DNA from: Macrotis lagotis
Taxonomy: Eukaryota; Chordata; Mammalia; Peramelemorphia; Peramelidae
DNA: 64,000 nucleotides
NCBI RefSeq assembly: GCF_037893015.1
Contig: NC_133664.1
Coordinates: forward strand, 124,372,319 to 124,436,318
Direction: 5' to 3'
In this document: piece after piece, positions 11,800-21,690 of the stretch
Position numbering within the stretch: position 1 is the first letter of the stretch
Layout of the letters: every line of letters begins with the position of its first letter
The notes under the pieces: model-generated
Seen by the model: the letters and a program-made list of their open reading frames with translations, nothing else
What the model was told of the DNA's origin: nothing
The model's database searches: none
Made by a program: the position numbers and the translations under genes

Positions 11800-13775
11800 T
11801 GTTCTATGACAGGGCTGCTATGAATATTTTTGTACAACTGATGTTTTTACCTTTTTTCTTTAACTCTTCAAGGTATAGACCCAGGAATGGTATTGCTGGA
11901 TCAAAGGGTATGTACATTTTTCTTGCTGTTTGGGAGTAATTCCAAATTGCTCTCCAGAAAGTTTGAATAAGTTCACAACTCCACCAAAATACTATTATTG
12001 TGCCAGATCTCCCACAGTTCTTCCAGCCTTGATCATTGTCCTTTCTGGTCATATTGGCCTGAATGAGAGGTGTGAGGTGGTACCTCAGAGATGCTTTAAT
12101 TTGCATTTCTCTAATAAGTAATGATTTAGAGCAATTTTTCATATAGCTATGGATTGTTTTGATCTCTTCATCTGTAAATTGCTTTTGCATATCCTTTGAC
12201 CATTTGTCAACTGGGGAATGGCTTTTTATAAAAATATGACTCAGTTCTCTGTATATTTTAGAAATGAGTCCTTTGTCAGAATCATTGGTTGTAAAGATTG
12301 TTTCTCAATTTACTACATTTCTTTTGATCTTGGTTACAGTGGTTTTATCTGTGCAAAAGCTTTTTAATTTAAAGTAACCAAAATTGTCTAGATTGTTTTT
12401 AATGATGTTCTCTATCTCTTCCTTGGTCCTAAACTGCTTCCTTTTCCATAGATCTGACAAGCATACTACTCCTTGATGTTCAAGTTTGCTCATAATATTT
12501 TCTCTTAATGTTTAATCCTATATTAATTTTGATTTTATATTCATATAGGGTATGAGGTGTTGGTCTAATGCAAATTTTTCCATACTAAATTCCAATTTTC
12601 CCCACAATTTTTTATCAGAGTCAAAGTTTTTATACTAATTGCTGGACTCTTTGGATTTGTCAAAAAGCAGATTACAATAATAATTTCCTGTTATTGCACC
12701 TGGTCTATTCCAGTGGTCCACCACTCTATTTCTTAGCCAATACCAGACAGTTTTTATGAATGATGCTTTGTAATATTATTTTAGATCTCATAAGGTTAAG
12801 CCACTTCCTTTTGCACTTTTTTAAACTGAATCCCTGGAAATTCTTGACTTTTTAAATTCTCCATATGAATTTACTTACAATTTTTTCTAACTCATTAAAG
12901 TAATTTTTTGGAATTTTGTTTGGTAAGGCATGAAACAAGTAGTTTAGTTTTGATAGAATTGTCATTCTTATTATATTAGCTTGACTTATCCACAAACAGT
13001 TAGTGTTTGCCCAGTTACTTAAATCCGGCTTTATTTGTGTGATAAATGTATTGTAATTGTTTTCAAAAAGTTTCTGAGTCTGCCTTGGCAGGTAGACCCA
13101 GGTAGGTATTTTATTTTGTCTGAGGTTACCTTGAATAGGATTTCTCTTTCTAGCTCTTTCTGCTGTATCTTTCTAGTCATATATAGAAATGTTGTGGATT
13201 TATTAGAGTTAATTTTATATCTTGTGACTTTGCTAAAGTTGCTATTTATTTATAGTAGTTTTAGCATGATTCTTTTTGGATTCTCTAGGTATACCATCAT
13301 GTCATCTGCAAAGAGTGAGATTATTGTCTCCTCCTTCCCTATTCTAATTCCTTCAATTTCTTTTTCTTCTCTTACTGATGTAGTTAATATTTCTAGTATG
13401 ATATTGAATAGTAGTGGTGAAAATGGGGATCCTTGTTTAACCCCTGATCTCAATAGGAATGCCTCTAACCTATAGCCATTGCATATAATGCTTGTTGATG
13501 GTTTCAGATAGATTTTGCTTATTATTCTAGGGAATAGTCTGTTTATTCCTATACTATCTAGTGTAGTGTATTTAGTAGGAATGGGTGCTATATTTTGTCA
13601 AAAGTTTTTCCAACCTCCATTGATATAATCATATGATTTCTGATAGGTTTATTATTGATATAATTAATTATTCTAACAGTTTTCCTAATATTGAAACAAC
13701 CCTGAATTCCTGGGATAAATCCTACTTGATAACTTGTAATCATTTTGCTAAAATTTTATTTAAGACTTTTGCATT
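11800..13775 (-). pseudogene. L1-B ORF2, RT palm to C-terminus
   Basis: L1 ORF2p supplies endonuclease and reverse transcriptase. This segment holds the RT catalytic block near 13310 (SLFADDMMVYLENP, the FADD form of YxDD), preceded in reading order by SGVKQGSPFSPLLFNIILE. It also holds the C-terminal Cys-rich region (11804-12190: SLLIREMQIKASLRYHLTPL and DPAIPFLGLYLEELKKKG). The frame is broken at several points, so no active enzyme is encoded. The upstream part of the same ORF lies beyond HAL1-1 at 17308-18749. Confidence 0.88.
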
Positions 13776-13784
13776 GGGGGCAGA

Positions 13785-13794
13785 GCCAAGATGG
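13785..13794 (+). promoter_or_regulatory. Conserved YY1-like motif at HAL1-1 5' end
   Basis: 'gccaagatgg' lies about 10 bp inside the element and recurs at the same place in other copies (27585, 53228, 55904, and 62581 with one change). In human L1 a YY1 site with the same core guides transcription start. The role here is inferred from that parallel. Confidence 0.55.
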
Positions 13795-13838
13795 TGACAA
13801 GAGTGGATCCTGTCCTAGGCGTTCTCTCATAAATCTTT

Positions 13839-13992
13839 TTTTTAGATTTATTTTTTTTCAAGGCAAATGGGGTTAAGTGGCTTGCCCAAGGCCACACAGC
13901 TAGGTAATTATTAAGTGTCTGAGACAACATTTGAACCCAAGTACTCCTGACTCCAGGGCTGGTGGTTTATCCACTACGCCACCCAGCGGCCC
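13839..13992 (-). mobile_element. SINE inside the HAL1-1 5'UTR
   Basis: A full-length minus-strand SINE (head near 13992, 'gcaaggcaaatggggttaag' core, A-tail as T runs at 13839-13860). It is flanked by perfect 15-bp duplications 'ctctcataaatcttt' at 13824-13838 and 13993-14007. It is the innermost and most recent layer of the nest. Confidence 0.93.
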
Positions 13993-14700
13993 CTCTCATA
14001 AATCTTTGAAACTAAGGACTCTAACTAAATTTTCGAGAGACAGAACCCACAGAGGGACCCAATGAGGCAGTTCTCCTACTCAAGGTAACCTGGAAAAGAG
14101 CAGAAAGGCTCTGCTCCCTGGGGTTGGAGGGGCAGCACGCCAGAGGGGTGGCCTGCCAGAGCGAAAGAACTTCAGCCTCCCGGAGGCAGTCCCAGGGTGC
14201 TGGGAGCCAGAGCTCACAGCAGCGGGGGCAGTTTCCTGACTTATACCCCTGGGAGCACCGGGCACAAATTGGGGGAACAGCCGGGGTGCATCTGCCAGAG
14301 GGAGCACATGAAGCCCAGGCCTCAGGGCACACAGAAGCTTGGCCACTGCATTCCAGATCCAGGAAACAGAAGCAGGCAGAGCTGGTAAGCAGGAGCCCCC
14401 AGGTCATGAGCCCATTGAACCTAGGGAGGGGAGTGAAGAGAGAGAGAGAGACTGCAGAGCTCTGTCCTCTGCCCCTGGAACAGGACTCTGGGGCTCTCAC
14501 CACATTCAGATCCTGATCGCAGTCCAGCCCCCCCCCAATAGAACAGCAGGGCCACCCCCCACCTGAGCCCCGTGGCAAAGGGGGGGAGCTTGTGGTCATT
14601 CACAGACCAGGAGGGAGGACAGACCCTCACACACTGAGTTCCTTGTGGGAGTGTCCCAAAAACTCAGGAAGCACCCCCAAAAGAGGCTTAGACTGGGAAA

Positions 14701-15873
14701 ATGAGCAAGCACAGAAATAAGAGAAACACCATTGAGAAATACATTATCTATGAACCCAAGAAGGATCAATATACTCAGTCTGAAGATGAGGAAGCCCAAG
14801 CTCCTGCATCTGAAGACTGCAAGAAAAATAGAAATTGGGCTCAGGCTATGACAGAGCTCAAAAAAGACTTTGAAAATCAAATGAGGGAGTCAGAAGAAAA
14901 ACTGGGAAAAGAAAGGAGAGCGATGCAGGAAAAACATGAAAATGAAGTCAGCAGCCTAGTCAAGGAAATCCAAAAAAATGCTGAAGAAAATAGCATGCTA
15001 AAAACCAGCTTAGGTCAAATGGATAAAACAGTTCAAAAAGTTATTGAGGAGAAGAATGCTTTAAAAAGCAAAATTGGCCAGATGGAAAAAGAGATAAGAA
15101 AACTCTCTGAGGAGAACAAATCCTACAGACAAAGAAAAGAATTCAAGGAGATTGAGTAATTTACCAGAAATCAGGAATCAATACTTCAAAACCAAAAAAA
15201 AAAAAAAAAAAATGAAAAATTAGAAGAAAATGTGAAATATCTCATTGAAAAAACAACTGATATGGAAAACAGACTTAGGAAAGATAATTTAAAAATTATT
15301 GGAGTACCTGAAAGTCATGATCAGGAAAAGAACCTTGACATCATTTTCAAAGAATTACTACAGGAAAATTGCCCTGATATTCTACAAGCAGAGGACAAAA
15401 TAGAAATGGAGAGAATCCACCGATACCCCCAAGAAAGAGATCCCAAAAAACCAAATCCTAGGAATATTATAGCCAAGTTCCAGAACTCCCAATTCAAAGA
15501 GAAAATATTACAAGTAGCCAGAAGGACACAATTCAAATATCATGGCACTGCAGTCAGGATCACACAAGACTTAGCAGCAGCTACATTGGAAGCTCATAGG
15601 GTTTGGAATATAATATACCAGAAGTCAAAAGAGCTTAGAATGCAACCAAGAATCAACAACCCAGCAAAAATGAATGTCCTCTTCCAGGGAAAAAAATGGA
15701 CTTTCAATGAACCAGGGGAATTTCAAATGTTCCTGTTGGAATGGCAAGAGCTGAACAGAAGGTTTGATCTTCAGATACAGGATTCAGGTGAAGCATGGAG
15801 ACTGGAGGAGAAGGGGAAAATTATGAGGGAATTAATGATGATGAACTGCATGTTTTCCTGCATAGAAAAATGA
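14701..15873 (+). pseudogene. HAL1-1 ORF1, open except for one stop
   Basis: This ORF1p-type protein has about 390 codons and starts MSKHRNKRNTIEKYI. Residues about 50-175 are strongly heptad-patterned coiled coil (QMEKEIRKLSEENKSY). From about residue 190, RKDNLKIIGVPESHDQEK begins the RRM-like domain, with IHRYPQERDPKKPNPRNII and FKEKILQVARR following. From about residue 285, VRITQDLAAATLEAHRVW, QPRINNPAKMNVLFQGKKW and FNEPGEFQMFLL form the C-terminal domain. The sole break is an in-frame TAA at 15157-15159; frame is kept on both sides, even through an A-run at 15194-15212. ORF1p forms the RNP and binds RNA. Both domains remain intact in sequence, unlike the other copies here. Confidence 0.88.
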
Positions 15874-16303
15874 CATTGATAATATTCACAGGAAACTTCT
15901 CAGTTAATAGAGCAGGTAGAGGGAGCTTTTATAGTTGAAGCACAAGAGAAAGCTGAATTTGAAGATAAAATATGGAGTAAAAATGGAGTCAATAGAAAAA
16001 AGGGAAATGTAATGGGAGAAAGAAAAAGGAGAGGGGGAATAAGCCAAGGTATTTCACATAATAAGATTTTTCTTTATTACAATGAGCTACTGCAATGATA
16101 TGGAAGGGGGGAAGGCAAGGGGGAATGAGGGAATCTTTGTTCTCATCAGAGGTGGCTAGGAGAGGAAACAGCATATATAATCAATGTGGTATAGGCATCT
16201 GGAGTAAGAAGGAGGGGGGGCAAAGGGAGGAAGGGGGGGTTATGTGAGTGATGGAAGAGAGCATGGACCACGGGGGGAGAGTGGTCAGATATAACACATT
16301 TTC

Positions 16304-16452
16304 GTTTTTTACTTCTTGCAAGGGGCTGGGATTGGATGGCCTGTCCGAGACCATAGGGCCAGGTGGCTGCTGGGCCTAAGGGGGGGTATGGGGCCTCAGG
16401 GCCTCTTGGCTCCAGGGCCAGGGATCTGTTTGCTGCACCACTCAGTTACACT
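16304..16452 (-). mobile_element. SINE-derived block in HAL1-1 3'UTR
   Basis: From 'cttgcaaggggctgggattg' to 'gcaccactcagttac' the order matches the antisense SINE (tail to head), but G/C-rich substitutions are many. The same block sits at the matching place in HAL1-2 (29918-30047) and HAL1-3 (41028-41148). It is therefore a fixed part of the HAL1 family, not a private insertion. Confidence 0.75.
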
Positions 16453-16644
16453 ACAGCCGAGTCAGAGTGAAAGGAGAAAGAAAAATATAGTACATGGTAG
16501 TGGAGAAATACGAGAGGAAGGAGTTGCGTTCAGCAATGGCAACAGTGGAAAAATATGGAAGTAACTTTTGCCATGGACTTATCATAAAGAATGTGACCCA
16601 CTCATGACAGAGTTCTTAGTGTTGGAACAAAGACTCAAGCACAT

Positions 16645-16990
16645 TTATTATTATTATTATTTTGAGGGGGGTGCAGGGCAAATGGGGCCGGGTGGCCCAC
16701 CTGGGGCCGCATGGCAGGGTGATTGTTGGGGGTCTGAGGCTGGATTTGGACCCAGGTGCTCCTGGCTCAAGCGCCAATGCTCTGTCTGCTACTTAGCCAC
16801 TCCTACTATTATTACTATTTTACTTTATTTGGTTTTTTTTTCTTTTTTTTTTTTTTGGTTTTTGCAGGGCAGTGGGTGATTGTTGGGTGTATGGGGCCGG
16901 ATGTGGGCTCGGGCGCTCATGACTCCAGGGCTGGTGTTCCATCCACTGATCAACCTGGCCATACCTACTATTATTGCTATTATTTTTTTT
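16645..16990 (-). repeat. Two tandem SINE-like units private to HAL1-1
   Basis: Unit a (about 16645-16823) and unit b (about 16824-16990) each carry a degraded antisense SINE ('gggtgattgttgggggtctg'; 'gggtgattgttgggtgtatg') and each ends in an 'actattattactatt'-type run. They interrupt the 3'UTR between 'aagcacat' and 'ctctcccctttactttat', which are nearly adjacent in HAL1-2. Relative to intact SINEs in this window, many changes read A to G on the plus strand. Confidence 0.65.
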
Positions 16991-17139
16991 AATTTTAATT
17001 TTTTTCTCTCCCCTTTACTTTATCACTCAAGTGAGTCTATATTTTTGGGGGGTAGGGGGTATTTTGTTTACTCTTAAACAAGAATATTATATTAATGTAT
17101 AAAAAATTTGTACAAAATGAGAATAAATAAATATCAAAT

Positions 17140-17290
17140 ATCAATGTGGATCAATGTATACCATGGAAACAACTTAAAGACTGGCAAATTGCCTTTGGGG
17201 GGAGGGAGGTAAGATTGGGGAAAATTGTAAAACTCAAAATAAATAAAATTTAAAAAAAACAAAAAAATAAATAAAAAAATTTATATAGAA
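17140..17290 (+). mobile_element. L1-type 3' tail on HAL1-1
   Basis: 'gatcaatgtataccatgg' (17149-17166) and 'ggggaaaattgtaaaactca' (17217-17236) match the sense strand of the L1-B 3' end (complement of about 11331-11432) with only a few differences, in the same order and near the same spacing. HAL1-2 and HAL1-3 end before this block. It could be a recognition tail for L1 ORF2p. Confidence 0.75.
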
Positions 17291-17307
17291 AAAAAGACTT
17301 TTGCATT

Positions 17308-18749
17308 TATATTAAGGGAGATAGGTCTATAATTTTCTTTCTCTGCTTTAACTCTTCCTTTAGATATCAGCACCATATTGATGTCATAGAAAGAGTTAGG
17401 CACAGTTACATCTTCACCTCTTTTTCCAGAGTTTATATGGAGTTGGAATGAATTGTTTCTTAAATGTTTGATAGAATTCACTTGTGAATCCATCTGGCCC
17501 TGGAGCTTTTTTCTTAGGGAGTGCAATAAAGGCTTGTTGAATTTCTTTTTCTGAGATAGGGTTATTTAGATTTTTAATTTCCTCTTCATTTAATATGGGC
17601 AATGAATATTTTTGTAAATATTCATCCATTTCAATTAGATTATCAGCTTTATTGGTATAGAGTTGGGTAAAATAATTCTGAATTATTACTTTAATTTCCT
17701 CCTCATTGGTGGTGAGTTCACCTTTTTCATTTATGATACAAACAATTTGGTTTTCTTATTCCCTTTTTAAATCAAATTGACAAGAGGTTTATCAATTTTA
17801 TTTTTTCATAAAACCAGATCTTGTTTTTATTTATTAGTTCAACAGTTTTCTTGCTTTTGATTTTATTAATTTCTCCTTTACCTTTTAGAATTTCTAATTT
17901 GATATTTAATTGGGGTTTTTTAAATTGTTCTTTCTCTAATTTTATTTGCATATTTAGGTCATTGAATTCTTCTTTCTATAATTTAGTCATGTAAGCATTT
18001 AAGGATATAATATATTCCCCAAAGTTGTCTTGAGTGAATCCCCATAATTTTTGATATATTTTCCTCATTATTGTCTTTATCTAGGATGAAATCATTAATT
18101 CTCTCAATAATTTGTTGTTTGATCCACTCATTCTTTAAAATGAGGTTATTTAACTCCCAATGACTTTTAGGTCTATGTCTCCATGACCAATTATTTCATA
18201 TGATTTTTATTGCACTATGATATGAGATAAAAGTACTCATTATGTCTGCCTTTCTCCATTTGATCATTAGGATTTTATGCACTAGTACTTGGTTAATTTT
18301 TGTGTAAGTGCCATGTACTGCAGAAAAAAAGTAAATTTCTTTCTATCCCCATTCAATTTCCTCCACAAGTCTATCAAATCTAGATTTTCTGACAATATAT
18401 TTATCTCCTTAACTTGCTTCTTGTTTATTTTATGATTAAATTTATCTAAATCTGACAGTGGGAGGTTGAGGTCTCCCAGTAGTAGAGTTTTGCTGTCTAT
18501 GTCTTCCTGTAGTTGTGTGTATACATATTTAGTATTGAAATTTTTCACTTCAGCTAAAGCAAAATATATTTTGCTCCAACCTTTTACCTTTACTCTATAT
18601 GTATCTCTCTGCTTCTAATGAGTTTCTTGTAAGTAGCGTATTGTAGGATTCTGGTTTTTAATCCGCTGTTCTATTTGCTTTCATTTTAAGGGAGAATTCA
18701 TCCCATTCACATACAAAGTTACAATTACTAATTCTTTATTGCCCTCCAT
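17308..18749 (-). pseudogene. L1-B ORF2, endonuclease and RT N-terminus
   Basis: The start codon is at 18747-18749 (MEGNKELVIV, then VNGMNSPLK). The endonuclease domain is recognisable at 18282-18548 with LLLGDLNLPLSDLDKF (the GDxN metal-site block) and LDLIDLWRKLN. The RT N-terminal region at 17414-17629 has [18 protein letters not shown] and [18 protein letters not shown], the classic L1 GPDGF block. Frames shift several times. The segment joins 11800-13775 once HAL1-1 is removed. Confidence 0.87.
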
Positions 18750-18834
18750 GTTATCTTCCTGCTGTCTGTATTTTCCACTTTTTCCTTTTTTTCTACATTC
18801 CCCAGTATTTTGTATCTGAATACTGCCCCCTTCA

Positions 18835-18965
18835 GTGTATTTTTCTCCTGTATCAAACCCCTCCCCTTTCTTTCCCCTTTCCCTTCTCCCCCTTCTTCTT
18901 TCCCTTCCTTCTTAGTTCCCCTTTTTCTCCATCCTCCCCATCCCCTCCTCCCCTGTTCCCATGTT
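18835..18965 (-). other. Purine-rich tract ahead of L1-B ORF2
   Basis: The plus strand is almost all C/T, so the L1 sense strand is a G/A tract about 90-200 nt before the ORF2 start. Similar purine tracts precede ORF2 in L1-A (about 23070-23220) and L1-D (about 58140-58265). Confidence 0.6.
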
Positions 18966-19214
18966 AATACTTGAAAGGTAAGATAAGTTTCTTAACTTAA
19001 TTGAATGTGTGCAAGTTAACTTTAAGTCAAGTCTGATGAGATGAAGATTCAGGTGGTTCTCACCTCCCCTATATTATAATAGGTCTTATGTACCTCTTAA
19101 TGTAATGAGATTTATCCCATTCAGTCTCCTCCATCTTCCGGTCTCCTTATTGTCCCCATTTTTAAGGAGGTATTTTTTCTAAATCATTCTATATGAATCC
19201 ATGAAAAATTATGA

Positions 19215-19460
19215 GTGTCCTTCACTTCTAGCTAAATATATTCTAAGAGAGTTGCAGTTTTCGAGAGTTATTGGAGTCTTTCTACCAGATAGTCATTTAG
19301 CCAGTTTCATCTTATTGGATAATAGTCTCATGAATAAGTCATGATTGACCATCACTTCTAGCTAAGTATATTCTCTCTAATTGAGTTACACTTATCAAGA
19401 GTTATGAGAAGCTTTCTCCCAAGTGGGGATATAGCTAGTTTTATCTTATTGGGTAGCAGT
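19215..19460 (-). repeat. 130-bp tandem repeat in L1-B spacer
   Basis: 'cacttctagcta' begins two successive units at 19223 and 19353, period 130 bp. Each continues through similar 'tatattct', 'gagttat' and 'ttatcttattgg'-type text. L1-D has about one unit (57785-57900). The repeat lies between ORF1 and ORF2. Confidence 0.75.
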
Positions 19461-19544
19461 TTTTTTTTTTCTTTTAACCCCCCCCCCACCTTTTTTAATA
19501 CATTTTCATGTGCTTCTTGAGTCTCCTGTTCGATGTTCAAATTT

Positions 19545-20570
19545 TCTATTTAGCTTTGGTCTTTTCATCAGGAAATGTTGGAAGTCTCCCATTTCGTTAA
19601 ATGTCCATCTTTTGCCCTGGAAGAGCAAGGTCCTTTGCTCTTTGGAATATCTAATTTAAGGCCCTTCAATACCTTAATGTTGATACAACCAGGTCTTACT
19701 TAATCTTAACTGTGGCTCCTTAGTATTCAAGTTGTTTCTGATTGCTTGCAGGATTTTCTCTTTTATCTGATATACCTGGAATTTGGCCACAATATTCCTT
19801 GGTGTTTTCATTTTAGGATCTCCTCTGGAGGGGATCTATGCATTAATTCAATAACTATTTTGCCTTCTGGTTCCATGATATCAGGGCAATTTTCCATCAC
19901 TAAATGCTGTATTATTATGTTTCCTCTTTTTTTCACTTCAATGTTTTCAGCAAGGCTGAAATTCTCAGGTTGTCCCTTCTTGATCTATTCTCAAGGTCAG
20001 TGGTTTTGCTGATGAGATATGTTACATTTTCTTCTATTTTTCAATCTTTTGGTTTTGTTTAACAGAATCTTGTTATCTCATGAAGTCATTAGTTTCCATT
20101 GATTCCATTCATTTTTTTTAGAGAACAATTTTCTTCAATTACCTTTTGCAACAACTTTTCCAGTTGGTCAATTCTATTTTTGAAGGAGTATTCCATTTGC
20201 CCAAGTGTAGTTTTGAGAGAATCACTTTCTTTTTTGCATTTGCTCAATTGACGATTTGAGAGAATTATTTTTTTTGCTTTTGCCCAATTGAGGATCTGTG
20301 AGAATTATTCTCTTTTTGCATTTGTCCAGTTCTATTTTCCAAGTATTTGTTGTTGCAAGCTGTTACTTTTCTCTTGCAAGTTGTTAATTTTGTTTATTTT
20401 CCCAATTTTTCCAATTGATTTTTAAATTCCTTCCTGATTTCTTCAAGTAAGTCTTTCTGGCCTGGAAAGCGCTTCTCCTCAGCAGTGCTAGATCTCTCTG
20501 GATTAGAATCTATTTCTTCTAAGTATTTCTCCATGCCCCCCCTTCCTATGGTCTTTCTTCATCTTGGGAT
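19545..20570 (-). pseudogene. L1-B ORF1 remnant
   Basis: On the minus strand an ORF1 with the same order as L1-D: N-terminus near 20560 ('aagatgaagaaagacc'), a coiled coil with about three tandem 42-bp units (20190-20335), an RRM-like middle near 19790-20000 and a C-terminus near 19545-19740 with the 'gggcaaaagatggacattt' block. Frameshifts and stops prevent translation. No intact ORF over about 90 codons survives. Confidence 0.75.
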
Positions 20571-20574
20571 CTTG

Positions 20575-21248
20575 TGTTTTGGTGGGAGGCTGGCTCTCAG
20601 AGGTTTGCTTTTGAAAATCCTAGAGGCTTTGTTCACTTGGTTTAGTAATACCAAGGGCCAGCCAGTAGTGGTTGCTGATTACTTTCTCTGGAGTGAGTTC
20701 CTTAGCAGCAGAGTCTGAGTTGAAAATAATGGGCTGAGCCCTTAGAGAGGGAGTTAATTTCCCTTTCATTTGAGTGAACTCTGTTGCCCACACCTGAGCC
20801 TGAGATGGTGGGGGTGTTATTTACGGTTTGTTCTTGGAAGAAAGCTCAGGTGAAAGTATGGAGGTCAGGTCCCTTGCCCAGCTGGTCATTTTCCAGGTGT
20901 GCTCTGAAACTCTCTGTGCTGGAACTCACCCTCCTATAGCTCCTCTTCCCCTAGCCAAAGATTCCAGAGCCAAAGGTGGTCCTCTGACCCACCACTGACC
21001 AAAGTATCTGCTGCTAATGCCAATCCTTTGGCTTCCTCCAGCTGCTGTCCCTGTGCCTGCCCTCTAGTCTCCGCTCCTGGTTCACCCAGAGTCCCCTGAG
21101 AAAGACCTTTGTTGGTAGGTGCTCTTCTAACTTCTTTTTCTGGGTTTTGTCAGTGAAATTTCTGTTAAGAGGTTTCTTTTATGTTATTTGTGAGATGAAT
21201 CAGGTGCACTTAACACAGTACCTGTCTTCTCTCCACCATATTGGTTAT
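20575..21248 (-). promoter_or_regulatory. L1-B 5'UTR
   Basis: GC-richer than its surroundings. The far end, read on the minus strand, gives 'ccaatatggtggagagaag', the counterpart of 'ggccaagatggcagagag' at the start of L1-D. Then comes 'aacataaaagaaacctctta', shared with L1-D near 55965. It would contain the L1 promoter, now decayed. Confidence 0.7.
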
Positions 21249-21344
21249 AAGTCCAGCACTTGTAACTCTTGAGAATTGTATTTCTCTCAGAATAGTTAAA
21301 GGATTGCATATAGTTGAAGAGATTGTGCTTAGAGGATATGGGTA

Positions 21345-21690
21345 TAGTTGCTTTTCCTTTGTTACCAAAGAAGACCAAATGGCATCAATTTTTTTGAGAC
21401 AAAATACAATGTGTCCTACTGTGACTGATCAGGCCAATATGAACTCAGAATGCTCTACTACAGGTCAGGTACAAATAGTCCAGGTGAACACTTGGAGTGT
21501 TACTCTAAATTAATATAACTCACATAACCTTTGAAATACTTTCTTGCTCATAGAACTCTGCACTTTTTCTGATTAGGGCACTCTGTTATGGGTAATTCTG
21601 TGCCACTGTCTTCCATGCATTGCAATCAATTTTAAAGTTCTTAAGAGAGACCTTCAGGCAGTCCCAGTACTTAGAGTACTTAGAGGCTCT
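21345..21690 (-). mobile_element. RTE/BovB-type fragment in L1-A spacer
   Basis: 'accaaagaagaccaaatggc', 'gtcctactgtgactgatcag' and 'gagaccttcaggcagtcc' read as the antisense of the RTE/BovB-type sequence common in marsupials. It sits inside spacer text that is continuous in the second copy at 22200-22270. Assignment is from memory. Confidence 0.6.

Larger units (their letters stand above)
13776..17293 (+). mobile_element. HAL1-1: ORF2-less half-L1 retrotransposon
   Basis: This is a complete insertion bounded by perfect 14-bp duplications. Order: 5' start 'gggggcagagccaagatgg', GC-rich 5'UTR of about 900 bp (with a SINE inserted), ORF1 (14701-15873), then about 1.4 kb of 3'UTR with purine-rich tracts, SINE-derived blocks and an A-rich end. 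No endonuclease or RT sequence occurs between ORF1 and the tail. Because the duplication defines the ends, ORF2 was already absent from the RNA that inserted. This is the HAL1 (half-L1) arrangement known in mammals. Mobilisation must have relied on ORF2p supplied in trans. It is the youngest-looking HAL1 here. Confidence 0.88.
13762..17307. repeat. 14-bp target-site duplications of HAL1-1
   Basis: 'aagacttttgcatt' occurs at 13762-13775 immediately before the HAL1-1 5' end, and identically at 17294-17307 immediately after its A-rich tail. The L1-B ORF2 sequence is continuous across the two copies. This fixes both ends of the inserted unit. Confidence 0.95.
11321..21248 (-). mobile_element. L1-B, long minus-strand L1, nested in L1-A
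   Basis: On the minus strand the order is 5'UTR (about 21248-20575), ORF1 (20570-19545), spacer with a two-unit 130-bp tandem repeat (19215-19460), purine-rich tract, ORF2 (18749-11800, interrupted) and 3'UTR (to 11321), ending in an A-tail seen as T/A runs at 11310-11330. HAL1-1 splits ORF2 at 13775/17294. Removing HAL1-1 leaves roughly 6.4 kb, a near full-length L1. Its own target duplication cannot be defined with confidence; 'acatgcaa' and 'acttgtaa' at the two edges are only a weak candidate. Confidence 0.88.

Noticed and set aside
13035..13475. 146-codon plus-strand ORF
   Set aside because: Exact antisense of L1-B ORF2 reverse transcriptase; a shadow frame.
14021..14599. 192-codon minus-strand ORF (and overlapping 88-130 codon ORFs)
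   Set aside because: It lies antisense in the GC-rich HAL1-1 5'UTR, where stops are rare by composition. No domain is recognisable and it is not kept open in HAL1-2.
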